Shown piece after piece: positions 43,922 through 56,780 of a stretch of 64,000 bases of DNA. Position 1 is the stretch's first letter, and each line of letters opens with the position of its first letter. The notes beneath the pieces are model-generated. The model saw nothing but the letters and a program-made list of their open reading frames with translations, had not been told where the DNA came from and did no database searches. Source of the stretch: Diphasiastrum complanatum (Eukaryota; Streptophyta; Lycopodiopsida; Lycopodiales; Lycopodiaceae). The position numbers were made by a program, and so were the translations under genes. The stretch covers positions 21,642,578-21,706,577 of the forward strand of contig CM055112.1 in assembly GCA_029204225.1 (NCBI GenBank). The letters are read 5' to 3'.

Positions 43922-45045
43922 GAAAATGTGACAGTGAGTGAGAGATCCAAGAGCGTTTGAGCTTCAAAATCTCTCAATCCACAATTTAGCATAGCCTCCT
44001 TGAGCCAATGCTTCCATCTTCTTCTCCCAAGCACCTGTACACAAGAACAAACAAGAGGGAAGAGCCTGGATGTAAAATCATTCAATCCTCTTGGTAGAGG
44101 GGTGCATTTCCACTTATATAGAGAGTGGAGAGTCATTCCAAACTGAGTGAGGTATCAAGTTCAAGTGCATGAGGTGTGGGGAAGACTCCAATTGGACTTA
44201 AGGTGAAGTGGAGTGCATGGATGAGGTGTATTAGTTAGAGAGGGTGAATGGGTGAGGTATGTTAGTTGGGAGAGTTATTATGATGATTTGGCATAGGAAG
44301 TGAGAGTGAAGGAGGGCGTCCCATTCTAGGTGTTAAATAGCCTAGAATGCATGTAGCAAAGTAGGTGGGAGGTAGGTGGCACATGGTTTAAACTTCACTT
44401 TATTTTTCATATAGTTTTTCATTGTCACAACTTGGGAATTCATCCAAGTACAATCTTCCTAGTGAAAAGGCCAAAGTATATGCCCATCTTGTTTTGCATA
44501 ATAGTCATCAGTTCCTAAGCCCTTTTGTCTAGAGGTTGCCCATCCTTAATCATGGTCATTGGCACTTTTTTCTAGGGGTTGCCCATCCTCAATCATGGTG
44601 GACAAGGATCAATAGGGTGATCAGACCCTTGGCCTTGTCCTGTTCTTTATAAACTCCTCTGAGCCTTCATTATAGACTTAGAAATACGCCTTCCTTATAG
44701 ACTCCTATGAGCCTTCATTATAGACTTAGATAAGCCTTTTTCTTATAAACAGTCTTCAGCTTTGAAAGCTTCTTGTTCATGTTCTGGTCCTTCAGGCACT
44801 TTCATGAGTACCTGCACACACCTTCAAAGTAAGGTCAGTTTCCATACCATCATATATGGCTCACAATAGGTTCTTAGTTCTACAAGTAGTAATACCTGCA
44901 TACTCAAATCATTAGAGCAGAAAATTCATACAATATCCAAAAAGAATAATTGTCATTGGTAGTTTCATGTCATCAAAGTCTATATGGAGTTTGAAGCTGG
45001 GAAAGTCTTTATTACTTTGGGACAATTTGTCTCTACAAATTACAC

Positions 45046-45512
<467 letters not shown>

Positions 45513-45519
45513 ACCCAGT

Positions 45520-46330
45520 TATCCATTAAGAAAAGCATTAGAGACATCAAGTTGAAACATTTTTTACTCGAAGTAGCATGCAATAGAGATGATAATCCTT
45601 ATAGTCACCATCTTTGCAATGGGTGCAAAGGTGTCTTCATAGTCAAGGCCTTGAATTTGAGCATAGGCCTTGGCACATAGCCTTGTTGTGAGCTTGTTGA
45701 TAGAACCATCATTATTGTACTTGATTCTAAACATTCACTTGCATCCAATAATGTGCTTTTTGGTAGGTGGATCCACTAGCTCCCAAGTATTGTTGGTAAT
45801 CAAAGCATCATACTATTGTTCCATAGCTTCATACCACTCATTCGGCTAGAGTGCATCTTGGACACTTCTAGGCTCTTCGTGAGAGATAAAAAATGCATAA
45901 TTGGTGGATTCAACATCCATTTTCTTGCCTTTTGCAATATATGAGAGCCTATTGGGCTCGGATCTCTCTCTCATGGATCTTCTTGGTGTGAATGCTTGAA
46001 GATGCTCCTCCTCGAGCCTCGACCCCATCATATCTTGGTTTTTATCAATATCGATAAAAGAAGATGCATCATGAGATGCTTTGATCTCGGCCCCATCCAA
46101 AATGATCTTTTGGTCTTCATGAAAAATAACATCTCTACTTTCAATAACTTTGTTGGTAGAGAGTATGAAAACTCTATAAGCTTTCTTGGTAGATGAATAT
46201 CCAACCATAACTCCTTTGCTTGAGCTAGAATGATCCTTCTTCCTAGTCTCCAAAGGAACATGAGAAAAGCCAATACATCTAAAGATTCTAAGGTGATCAA
46301 CCTTAGGCTTCTCTTTATGCATTCTACACA
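45520..46330 (-). pseudogene. Copia linker-RT fragment of the element B family
   Basis: Minus-strand reading: PKVDHLRIFRC, GYSSTKKAYRVFILST, ESRDVIFHEDQ, the linker with TPRRSMRERSEPN in one frame, then NEWYEAMEQ, DALITNNTWELVDPP, GLDYEDTFAPIAKM. Stops interrupt it in the RT part. It is the useful outgroup that shows the T6 run in element B is a frameshift. Confidence 0.8.
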
Positions 46331-46650
46331 TAGAATTGCAAGATAGTAGTAGAACCCAAAGAGAACCATGTACAATGATGAAATGAGAGAGAGAAGAGTG
46401 AAGATGTGTATCTCCATGAGTTTTCTCCTTTTATAGCAGGTCCAAATCCTATTCAGCCACTTGGCTTTCCCTCCAATATAAAAACCCTACTATTTTGGGA
46501 CTAGATTCAATTTACCCAAAGCTCAAATTTGAATCTCTCTCAAACCCAACTACCAACTTTTCCACACTTTCAAAAAGTGTTTATTGAATGTATTGTAAAT
46601 AATATAACTTCAAAAAGTTTATCTCAAAGTCTAAATTGAGTTTTGGTAAC
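46331..46650 (-). mobile_element. Partial copia LTR (element A family)
   Basis: Middle part of the same LTR family, minus strand, with the words for CCTTTTATAGCAGGTCC, CCACTTGGCTTTCCC and CACTTTCAAAAAGTG. Both ends are missing. Confidence 0.6.
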
Positions 46651-46830
46651 ATAAGGAAGCTTTCTAGACTTTTCATAAGATCCACCAATCTTATTGATGC
46701 AAAAAGGTAACTTTGGAAAGTTGAGACCAATCCCCTTTTCTATTCCATCCTTTTTGTTAGCCATAACAAAAGCATCGAGCTTGAATGGTATACCTTGTCT
46801 ATTTCCCCTAGCAACCAAGATTTCTTCCAA
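46651..46830 (-). pseudogene. Small copia protease-integrase fragment
   Basis: Minus-strand frame with GNRQGIPFKLDAFVMANK, matching the stretch before the integrase zinc region in copia pol. Wedged between two LTR pieces. Confidence 0.5.
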
Positions 46831-46844
46831 GCATCACCACCAAT

Positions 46845-47283
46845 TTCACACGTGTAGAACCAAAAATAGCAAGAAATGATCATTCTACACATAGACTTGC
46901 AACATAACATCATGAGAGTGCACCAATGAGTAGTAGAACCCAAAGAGAACCATGTATAATGATGAAATGAGAGAGAGAAGAGAGAAGATGTTTCTCTCAT
47001 GAGTTTCCTCCTTTTATAACAAGTCCAAACCCTATTTGGCCACTTGGCTTTCCCTCCAATATAAAAAACCCTACTATTTGGGACTAGATTCAATGTACCC
47101 AAAGTTCAAATTTGAATCTCTCTCAAACTCGACTACCAACTTTCCCACACTTTCAAAAAGTGTTTATTGAATTTATTTTAAACTAATATGACTTCAAAAA
47201 GTTTATCTCTAAGTCTAAAATGAGTTTTGGCCTCATATTGACAATTTACCAAAATATGACTAAACTTGTTGAAATCTCTCACA
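46845..47283 (-). mobile_element. Copia LTR (element A family), larger copy
   Basis: Minus strand, starts TGTGAGAGATTTC at 47283 and runs through the usual blocks to CACACGTGTAGAACC-type sequence near 46850; the last part of the LTR is missing. It is close kin to the piece at 46331-46650. Confidence 0.65.
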
Positions 47284-47520
47284 CAATATCTAAGGGAATA
47301 CTCCCAACTCCTTCAATCCTACACTCACAATCATTTGTAGTATAGATGGATTACTTGACTCCTCCATAAGGCAAAAGAGTAGAAAAATATTCTTTAGTGG
47401 TACACATGTGAGAACTAGATCCACTATCAATATACCACAAACCATCTTTTTTGAAAGGAGAAGAGTTAAAACTAGACACCAAAAGTGATCCCTTTCTATC
47501 ACTCTCATTAGCACCACTCT
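47284..47520 (-). pseudogene. Copia protease fragment
   Basis: Minus-strand translation has DGLWYIDSGSSSHMC, with the Trp codon that is TGA in element B, then YSTLLPYGG-like and GVGSIPL words. One stop follows GGVK. It belongs to the element B family. Confidence 0.75.
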
Positions 47521-47609
47521 CTCTCTCTGATTAGATTTTTTTTTTTTTTTCATTTTGATGTAGAAGCTTGAGAGGAATTCTCCTCCTCTCCATTTTTATC
47601 CTTATCTTT

Positions 47610-47742
47610 GCTTGGCTATCCAAGAAACAAGACACTATTTCACTATCATCTTGTGAGGCCGAGTATAAGGCCCTTGCAACAACAAAAATAGAGATGCTAT
47701 GGATCAAAAGACTATTACTGGAGCTAAAATGCATCACTGGAA
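47610..47742 (+). pseudogene. Copia RNase H fragment in opposite orientation
   Basis: Plus-strand AWLSKKQDTISLSSCEAEY and LWIKRLLLELKC match the RNase H end of element B. It is inverted relative to the protease fragment beside it. Confidence 0.8.
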
Positions 47743-48170
47743 TATGATACTTCCAGTTTTGGTGAGTTTTATCAACACTTAAATGGGTAACTTTGGAGGC
47801 ACATATCTATATCTATAGACCTCAAAATTCATTTTTTTTTATAGGCATGTTTCTATAATCATATAGGATTTTGAGCAGACATGCAAAAAAAAGAATGTAA
47901 AATTCACAATAATGTAGTCCCATATATGAAAATATTGAAGTTTCATCAATACCCCCACATGTTTGACACATCATATCTTACATATAAGTTGCTCAAAACG
48001 AAGGTCTCAAAATTTTTAATTGATAAATCTATACTATGAAGAACACACATGTGAAAGGATTAGATGTGATTTATCATAGTTTATGAGATATAATTTTTGA
48101 GTAAGTGCTTGAAATGCACACTTTTGTGCACATTTTGTGATGATCCCAGTGTTAATATAAATCAATCAAT
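47743..48170. other. AT-rich intergenic DNA
   Basis: No gene, repeat or RNA feature is supported here. Confidence 0.5.
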
Positions 48171-50345
48171 GATCACGATCTCTGAAAATCTATATACCAA
48201 GGCAAAGATGGGCCTCTCCTAAATTTGTCATATCAAATTCATTCAATAACATCCCTTTGACATCTTTCAACATTCGAATGTCATCATTAAAGAGTAATGT
48301 GTCATCAACATATAATGTAATGATATCAAAAGATGAATTCACCAATTTGTAATATACACTACAATCAGCTGAACTTGGTATAAAGCTTTGTTGAATAAAG
48401 AATTTGTTGGTTCGACAAAACCATCACGAGATGACTGTTTAAGCCCATAAAGAGCTTTTCAAAGTTTGCATACCTAATGGATTTTACCCTCCAACTTATA
48501 GCCTTCGGGTTGAGACATACAAATGTCTTCTTCGATAACTCCATGTAAAAATGTAGTTTGCACATCCATCTGGTGAATTTCTAAATCTGCCATTGCTACA
48601 AATGAAAGTAAAAATATGATGAACGAATGTTTGACCATAGGAATAAAAGTTTCTAAATAATCAACATTTAGGATTTAGGAGAATCCTATGACACCTAATC
48701 TTGCCTTCCATCAATCAAATGAACCATCGACTTTGTATTTGATTTGATAAACCCATTTGCAAGAAATGTTCTTGCCATATGGCAAGTTCTTACCATATGT
48801 TCTTACCATCGACTTTCATGTCTGGTCTTTGATAAGAGATTGATACTCTTTTTCCATTGATAATTTTCATTGATTTGCTTCTGGACTAGAAATTGCCTCC
48901 AAATAACTGATTCTCCTCAACAAAGGAACAAGTGGCTATGGCGTTGTCGATAAATCTGTCAGGAGAAAATATGTTTAGATTTGATCTTCGAAGAATTGGC
49001 TTTTTTGACGGATGTTGTTGCTGTTGTGTCAAGTTGTCCACCAAATTATTAATTGGAGTAGAGTCAAGATTCGAACCTAATGTGATATCAGGTACTAATT
49101 CAACATATGTAACTTTCTCTTTTCCCTTGAGATTGACAAAGGAATCTTTGAGAAAGATAACATCTCTACTAAAAGTAATCTTCTTAGTCACTGGATTATA
49201 AATCCTATAAGCTTTATGATTAGAAGAGTATCCAACAGATATAGACTCAGAACTAGTAGTATCTAGCTTCTTACGAAGTTCTGCTAGAATCTATGCAAAG
49301 CGATAAAACCGAAAGTTTGAAGATGCCTTACCAAAAGTTTTGAACCTATCCACACCTCTTCTAGTGTTTTGTCAAATAAGACTTTTGTTGGACGATGATT
49401 ATGATGTTATGCAGCTGTCGAGATGGCTTCTTCCCAAAAGGTCTTCGATAATCCTACATGTAGAATCATACTTTTTGCACTTTTGACAAGTGTACAATTT
49501 TTACATTCAGCCACTCCACTCAATTGTGGAGAATAGCTGGTGGTATACTGCATTATCATGAGCTTTGGAGTGATCTTTAAATTCAGTCGAAATGAATTCG
49601 CCTCTACCATCAGTCCTATTTGCCTTGATTTTCTTGGAAGTTTCATTCTCAAGTTCCTGCGTTCATATTTTTCTTCAGAAAATAGACTATTGTCTTCCTC
49701 GAATAATCGTCGATGAAGGTTAAAAGGTATTTTGCTCCCCCTATTGAGAGAGTCTACATGGGTCCACATATGTCATTGTGCAAAATATCTAACACACCTT
49801 TGGATTTATGTTGTGAATCAGACTTGAAAGGAGTTCTAGCATGCTTGGCTAGAATATAGCTTCGACAAATTGTACGGTCTAAAATATTGTTGCAGTTGAC
49901 ATCTCGAACAATCTTTTTTGTTGACATATTTCGTAGACAAGTAACTTATTGACATGACCCATTTCATAATGCCACAACAAATCTATATCTTCCAAAGTAG
50001 AAGTAGATAGAGCAAACATTCGAAGCATTGCAATGACTGAGCTTATAAAGATTACCTTGCCTCTTTCCAAGCGCAAGTACCTTTCTACTTTTGTCTAATA
50101 TCAAACAAGTAGTAGAATCGAATTCGATTTTATGGCCCAAATCATCGATTCTTCTAATAGAAAGCAAATTTTTGGTAAGATTCAAAACATGAAGAACATT
50201 CGGAATGAAAGTACTACCATCCTGAAATTGCAATTTGATAGTGCTGATACCATCAATATTGTGAGTACTGTTATTGCCCAATGAGAAGTACTTCTGAGTC
50301 GTAGCTATTGTCCACCTGCTATCATCTATTGTCCTTGCTATCATC
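48170..50345 (-). pseudogene. Decayed copia element F
   Basis: Minus strand, from protease-integrase (50345) to RT (48170). Recognisable words: LNLTKNLLSIRRIDDLGHKI, DLLWHYEMGHVN, YSPQLSGVAECKN (Asn-Gly of the usual NGVAERKN lost), MTKKITFSRDVIF, then RT with DVQTTFLHG, QPEGYKLE, ALYGLKQS and a YMLMTHYS stretch where the active-site YVDD box should be. Many stops and shifts. It is a different copia family from A, B and D; no LTR was found. Confidence 0.8.
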
Positions 50346-51241
50346 TATTGTCCACCTGTTGTCATTTCTACAGTCCTGTTATCATCTCTAGTGGTGATAA
50401 AAAAAATTCAATATAGCAGACTTTCTCTCATTTTTTAAAACAATCACATTATTAAATTTTTAAAGTCAGCTACATTATTTTCAAGCACGACAGAATAACA
50501 TTTGTTTAGATTGTAAACCGTTACATGTCTCTTCTTCTTGGTAGATTTGCATAACAATGATTTAGAAAATAACTTCTTCAATGGCAAGAAAAAATTCTAA
50601 TAATATCTTTGAAAACATTTATATTGCTTTAGATGAGAGACATGCAAATTTTGCTAGGAGGATAAGGATATAGTAAGAAATTTGTCAAGGATAGTGACTT
50701 GGAAATAATGTATTCCTATATTATAAAATTTTCACGTTTTCTATGTCGAGAAGTACTATATATTGAAAAAATAGTTTTGGATATAAGCATTTGGCCCATG
50801 AATTGCTAAAAAGCCTTAAAAAAAAATTAATAAGTTTTGTAATAGGTTGAAAAAAAAGTTTTGTGCAAGCTAAGCACTGGTTGAAGAATCAGCCAAGGCT
50901 AACATCCAATCATTAGTTGATTAAAAATTTGATGGGCCAGTTTAATAGTATCACTAAATAAATCATTAGAAAATAAAAGAATCTAAGTTTTCTTAGTCAA
51001 AAGCTTGAGCTGAGGTGAGGAGTCATAATTGGGACGTCCTATGGTCCTTTGGCCGTAGGCGTGCTATAACGGCACGAAAAGTTCTTCAGACTACGACGCC
51101 CCAGGGACACACAACTGCGCTCTCTCTCGCCTGTCAGGCACGGGGCTGTAGTTTTGACGGTTCACTTCATCCCATCCCTTGAAAGCGCTAGCTAGATCTT
51201 CTCCTTCATATTTCGTTGTTGCTGTAAGCTTCGCATAGGGT
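50346..51241. other. Intergenic DNA, GC-richer towards 51.0-51.2 kb
   Basis: No gene in the first 650 bp. From about 51030 the composition changes to a promoter-like GC-richer sequence ahead of the candidate two-exon frame. Confidence 0.45.
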
Positions 51242-52020
51242 ATGTCTTCTTTAGCTTACGATCACATGCACTGCTACAGGTAAGTCTCCGCATGTGTCTG
51301 AGTCTTGTTCACATTCTCACGCTCTTGGTGTCATGTCAATCTGCTCTCCGGCTTCCGCACCCTAAATCTGCTCTTTGCTACTCTACGGTTACCTCGCTTA
51401 CAAGTTACAACTGGCGCTAAGTGCGGAATTTATGGTCTACCCACTCTCCCAAATAAAGCAATTCCAAAACGGTGACAAACCTAACCAAAATTTGTCTATG
51501 ACGCCAGGCGAAGGCGTAATTTGTAAGTTGCAGCACACTCGGAACTACCAGATTGTCACTGATCCAGTTTCTAGTGGCTAGCATATGTATTAAGGGTGTG
51601 GGCAACCTTTGCCCGAAATCAGAATCTGATAAAATTTAATTCCTTCCAAGTTCTATCCGTTTAGTATATATTTAGTAAACTTTGTTCTGCAGAAAGTTCC
51701 ACAGTCTAGAGTCTGTAGTCTAGAGTCTAGGCCATACCGGCTCTCTGCTTCAAGGTTCAGGGACAGTCTAAACGCAGGTCACGACGCACGACTCCGCGAA
51801 TACCGTGAGGTTTTTTTAGTTTTGTACGTCAGGACTTCATGCCGAGTCGAATCTAATTGCAGAGTGGAATCTTATTATTGAAATTTGCAGACCTCCAGGT
51901 GAAAAGCTTATTTGTAATTGTAAAAGCAGATCGAGTGGTAATAGTCATTCGAAACCTTTTATTGCTTATCCTAGTTTGTCGTTTGTTCCTAACTCCCGAC
52001 TCAGTTATAAACTTCTATGA
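51242..52020 (+). CDS. Candidate two-exon small gene of unknown function
   Basis: Exon 1 is 51242-51279 (ATG, 12 codons plus two bases) and ends at CTACAG|GTAAGT, a strong donor. Exon 2 may begin at 51891 after GAAATTTGCAG and stays in frame to TGA at 52018-52020, giving 55 residues. An alternative acceptor near 51691 (TTCTGCAG) gives only about 22 residues. The peptide has KLICNCKSRSSGNSHSK-type basic and polar composition and matches no family I know. It may be the 5' end of a longer gene or a non-coding transcript. It lies tail-to-tail with the XRI1-like gene. Confidence 0.28.
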
Positions 52021-52773
52021 TCAACTCACATCATCTTTACAACTTTGCATTACAATGGTCCACAAGGATCTAAGTTATTGAATCTCATCACCAAGTTTCA
52101 TCAAAAATGACACGCCAAAATGGGCTGTGCAAAGCCCCCGTCGGGCGGATAGGAAATCAACATCAGAAATCAAAATTGACGATTCAGATACAAGTTCCAA
52201 CTTCCAACACAGTTTACAAGTTAGGAATATTATTAGTCTACTAGGAGACACCTCGGTTCCTGAATGATAAAATAACTCATCCATAAATGTTGTCCAACAT
52301 TCCGTACTACGAGCCTTTTCCCGTCGACTATGACCTTCGAGGACAGTATGTTTCGAACAGTGCTGTTGAACAAATTTCAACCCAATCAACCTTACATTGT
52401 GCAATGTATTAGGTAAAAACTAAAACCTTCAACAGTTCGATAAAAAAGGCAAAACATTGAACTTCAAGCCGTATATTTTTATAATAAAGCCATTCTATCT
52501 TTTACATGTAAATATGCTATAAGCTTCGAGAAACTAATGAGTAAATTGCCAATTTCAACAATTAGCATGTAAATTTTCGATTGCAAACACTAATGTCAAG
52601 TTTTCTTGGCGACATTGCAGTAGTAAGCAATTGTTGTCACAATGCTTTTAGGAAGCAATACACTCAAACACGGAGTCTGGTTTAAAATCTTTGATCAATT
52701 TACAGATCAGATTGTCACAAAGGATTGTTAGATACGTCATGAACAGTCTTAGGTCGATCATCTACCAAAAATT

Positions 52774-54710
52774 TTACTCTCTTGTCCGCATTATCGTAAT
52801 TGTCCCTTTTCCTTCTGTATGAATCTTTGTGAGACTGACAATGGACTTTCCGGACAATCCAAATCCCTCTGATGTAACTGATTTGCAAGATTCATCCAAA
52901 TTGCACTTGGATTTACGCAGGTTGTGCGGTTTTGAGATTCTTTGATTGAGATGACGGATGGTTATATTGCCTTCAGCTTCTGAAGGCTTTACAAGTGCGA
53001 ACGGATACGCGACAGACGATTGAGGACTACTTGTCGACATAGCAGCGTTACTTCCTGCAACCACATGATGAGGTTGAATAGATGCATAGAGATGGTCTAC
53101 TAACTTATTCTGATTAAAAAGACAACAGATCCAGCCAAGAAAGGTTTGACATTAGTTTAGTGGGGCGTAACCTCAATATAAATACTTACTGTCAGTCACA
53201 CATGTTCCAGCAAGGATTTGTGACCGTTTCTCTTCTGTAAAAGGTTCAGTACTCTGGATCCACATCCCTGCGAATGTAATTGCAGAGACATTAAAAACAT
53301 GGTCCTCTAATAGCAATTATTAGCTACTTGAAGAATATATTCATGACGAATACCCAGGCTGAATACTACTTCTAAATATAGATTTGGCCACCTGAAGAAT
53401 GATCGTCCAAATGTACCTTCATGTTCCTGTCAACAGTCATCCAACCGTTCATCAGCCTCCATCGACAGTCAGTGACATAGAGAATACTGCTATTGCGTCA
53501 ACAATTGTGGTTAACTGAAGTATGCGAGCTAAATGTTTCAACACGAGCATACCTCTGTTTCCAGCAGTTATCTTGGATTCTTTTATCTGGACAAATCGTT
53601 TCCCATTTGACGCGTTCAAGTTCGAGATTTCTTCTTACCATACAAGAAGGATTACTTACTGCCAAAAGCTCACTGTTAAATGCTTGCAAATCGAGCAGCG
53701 GCAAATCATTAAAAATAGCCCGTCCCAATGCACTTGCTACAATAACATTCTGAAAAGTTTTATTAATAGCCCGTCATACATTTGCCACACAATCTTCCTA
53801 GTGCATACCTGTGTTTATATACTTCATTGCATCCGGCAGCTGGCACGCCGATGGTGTAGAGATATCAGAATCGTTCACATAAGTATGATGCTTTCCATAA
53901 AACTGCAATAGAATGTGACGACTGGTAAAGTGGCGATTTAGGTGTATATGGTAGTGCAATTCGAAATCGTATAATCTAAGCTATCTCAAATGAACCGACA
54001 AAAGCTGATATTCGTCATGACAGACGACAATGTCATGCAATAAATCGTGCAGATTCAATATCTTTTCCTCAATGAACTTCATCCTAAGCTCTAGAAAATT
54101 AATAGGTACCTCTTGGGAATAAACGAAATTCTCAGATTTGCAAACAGAATCAGAGCTGCAAGCCTCTTCGCTCTCACATAACATTAACATTCGGCGTCTC
54201 TTTGCTGATAGCGTCTTCTTGGAGATATCTATACAGATCCATATGTCACATGCCTATCAAGAAATCGAAAGAGTGCCAGAAGAAGAGGCAACTCCAAATC
54301 CGCAGGATATCGCAGCAATTCAAAACTGTTAAACTTGGAATTATTGTCAAACCTTCGTCATCGAGCTCAGGTAGCGAGACTGAATCAAGCTCCATGATGT
54401 CAGCAACAGGAGTCGAAGCAAATATGGACATTGAATTGTCATTCTCTTCAGGAAATTCTTCCCACAATGATGGAGGCAATTCTGTATAACGATGAGGTTA
54501 GTAAATAATAACAACTGGCTCACTGCTCGTTTTGCCTGTCACAACCGAAAAGATAGCAGATTCTCTTGTAGCTAAGCGGTGAACCACCGTAATGCAGTAG
54601 TTCCTAGATCAAATTAGATTTAGCAACATACCTCTTGATACTTGATACTCAAGCGTGAAAGACTCATCGTGCCAATCCCAAGCATCTGTTCCAAGATTTA
54701 AGTCTTCCAT
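52774..54710 (-). CDS. XRI1: XRI1-like (X-ray induced 1) protein
   Basis: Eight exons can be joined with GT-AG introns and matching phases: 54710-54632, 54481-54353, 54228-54110, 53902-53809, 53736-53553, 53486-53392, 53267-53190, 53054-52774, giving 352 residues. The acceptor of exon 6 is uncertain (53456 is also in frame, giving 342). Family marks: acidic, Trp-rich N-terminus (DAWDWHDESF, LPPSLWEEFP), SMSIFASTPV, the KRRRML patch, NGWM, the block SSVAYPFALVKPS, and the C-terminal tail TEGKGTITIMRTRE. XRI1 in Arabidopsis is a nuclear protein needed for normal DNA-break repair and meiosis; the role here is inferred by family. Arabidopsis XRI1 is about 300 residues, so length fits. No break was found, so it is likely a working gene. 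Confidence 0.82.
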
Positions 54711-56780
54711 TTTTACTTCGGTCTACCAGATCTCAGGCGCTGAAACTGCTAAAAGAAATGCTTCAAACAACGGAAGGATGTTTTGAAATCTGATCAGTCA
54801 GTGACTACAAGTAAAGCTGCATCAACTGTCTTTCTCTGCTTGTTCTGAAAGTACAGCCCGCATGATTATTGTCTGCAGCAATTTGCGTTACATTTTCTTG
54901 TAGCCGGACACAATGCGACCGCGTGCGACCGACGGAGAGCATCCGTGGTGAAGGTAACTGATATGCAACATGTAAGCTAAGGTGCAGGTTTACAGCACAA
55001 TAACAACAACATCCACGAAAAAGAGTGGAAAGAAATCTCGAAAATACATTCTACAATCTTGCACTATATCTCTTGAAACCGGCAGAGGCATGTTCTTAGG
55101 AGCAAGAAGCCATTATGACAAAGAAGCAAGGAACAACGAGAAAGGGCGATAAGGAACGGTAAATTGTCATTCTGCAGCTCTCCATCGGCCTGGTAACATC
55201 ACAGCCATAAAAGCCAGTTAAGGCGTTCGTGATACTCGTGGCTCGTAAGTCGTGCATATCCACCAACAATGTATGTATGTGCTGAGCTCCTCTTCCGCTT
55301 GCAAACTGAACCCAAGCGACGGATTGACGTTGGCAGGAGATCGTGAAAAAGCAGTACAAAATCTCCTGCAAATGCTTTCTTTGTTTCTTTTGCTCTTTCT
55401 GGAGTCCGATCAGGCATCATCAGCGGCTACCCAAGGCAAGGGATGGAGGCGAGTGTAGGTCAGCACGACCACCATGACTGCCACATGCCGGTGATGAGGT
55501 ACTCTTTGTTGGCTGCCCGTGGGCACAGAACCGTGCAATGGTGATTGGGTCATTCATTTTGGGCGGCCCAAAACAGCCTGAGCCGACAATCTGGATTTTC
55601 GAGACTGACCGTATAAATCACTTTAACAAAGTAATTAAGAATTTGAAAGCTAAGAGGCCTAACACAAGTTAACATTTCCAAGAGACTAGAGTCAATGCAA
55701 GGTTACAACTAGATTTGGAGCTTTTGTTTCTGCAATTAAGTACTACATACCTATTTATGAACAAGATGTACACAATCAAGCTCTCAAGAAGAAGACTTGA
55801 GTCTTGGGCCCAAGGGAATGGACTCCCTTCAATAAATTCTAAGCCATTCTTGGCATTAAGGTACAAATGACACACATAGGAGGTGGGCTATGCTACAAAA
55901 TACTTAGGAGGTCCCTAGTCCCTACATATAGCTATGTTGAGGGTGGACTTCAATGCAACCTTCATCTCCTTGCAAGGGCAATGGACGCAAGTGCAACCTC
56001 AAACTCAGACCTAATACTATCTAAAAGACTACTACTCACACCAGTGCTCGAGAAAATCGGCAAAGTATCGGAATGGGATTGGCAAGTTTTTAAACAATCG
56101 ATATCATAAAATATCTGACGATTTTTTATACAATTATATATACCTTTTCATGAGTAAAAGTCTTAAGAAAACCGAGAAATTCTCTAGAATGCAGGATTTT
56201 TGAGGATAACTCCAAGGAGGTTTCCCGAGCACTGACTCACATTCTTATGACTCACGAGTTGAGTAATGGGTAGAGAAGGTAGGGAGTTTGCAAATGAGTT
56301 TGCAAGTAGCTCTGACAACCAACTCAAGGTAGCATATAACTCCACCCCTCCCTATGTTGACAATAACAAAAGGTGTGATTATAGACCCATTTATCAAAAC
56401 TACTTGACCACCATGAAAAGCTTTTGATGAGATGACTTCATTTGTATCCAAGAAGATTACCCTTGCATGAGTGTCTACCAAGAAAATTGTTTGTTGTAAC
56501 AAAATGGTCTAGTTCAACGGCTTGGGAGCATACAATGCAAAGAGAGGCGGACCAAAGTGCACACCAAAGGTTAGCATGACAGTGCAACGGTTTGGGAGCA
56601 TGCAATGGGAAGAAAGGACCAAAGTTCACACCAAAGACTAGCATGATTTTTTAAAGTTATGTGAGTCATCATGAATGGAGTGGTTGGTCTCAAGGGAGAG
56701 GAATTAAGAAATTATCTACAAAAGCAACTCACACACTTAGGAGGGTAGGATGAAACACGTCTTATAGTACCGAAGCAAAA
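54711..56780. other. Upstream region of the XRI1-like gene and gene-free DNA
   Basis: The first few hundred bases should hold the XRI1-like 5' leader and promoter; no TATA box in clear position was identified. From about 55560 the sequence becomes AT-rich with many short broken frames. Nothing else is supported. Confidence 0.4.

Larger units (their letters stand above)
42918..45045 (+). repeat. Segmental duplication X, copy 2, with the empty element C site
   Basis: From 42918 to 43060 it matches the DNA beside element C at 36390-36530, then passes through a C13 run and GAAGGATATTTCTTGTC into the X segment. Element C is absent, so this is a natural empty-site paralogue. Homology to copy 1 ends at about 45045, where it abuts a truncated LTR. 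Confidence 0.85.

Noticed and set aside
38993-45045. Segments X copy 1 and copy 2 as the two LTRs of one retroelement
   Set aside because: No primer site or polypurine tract lies at the expected inner borders, TG...CA ends are not consistent, and the homology extends on the left into element D flank sequence. A segmental duplication fits better.
52075-52404. A 109-residue minus-strand frame downstream of the XRI1-like stop
   Set aside because: Its first codon is TTG, no splice site joins it to the gene, and it shows no family motif. It is probably 3' flank.
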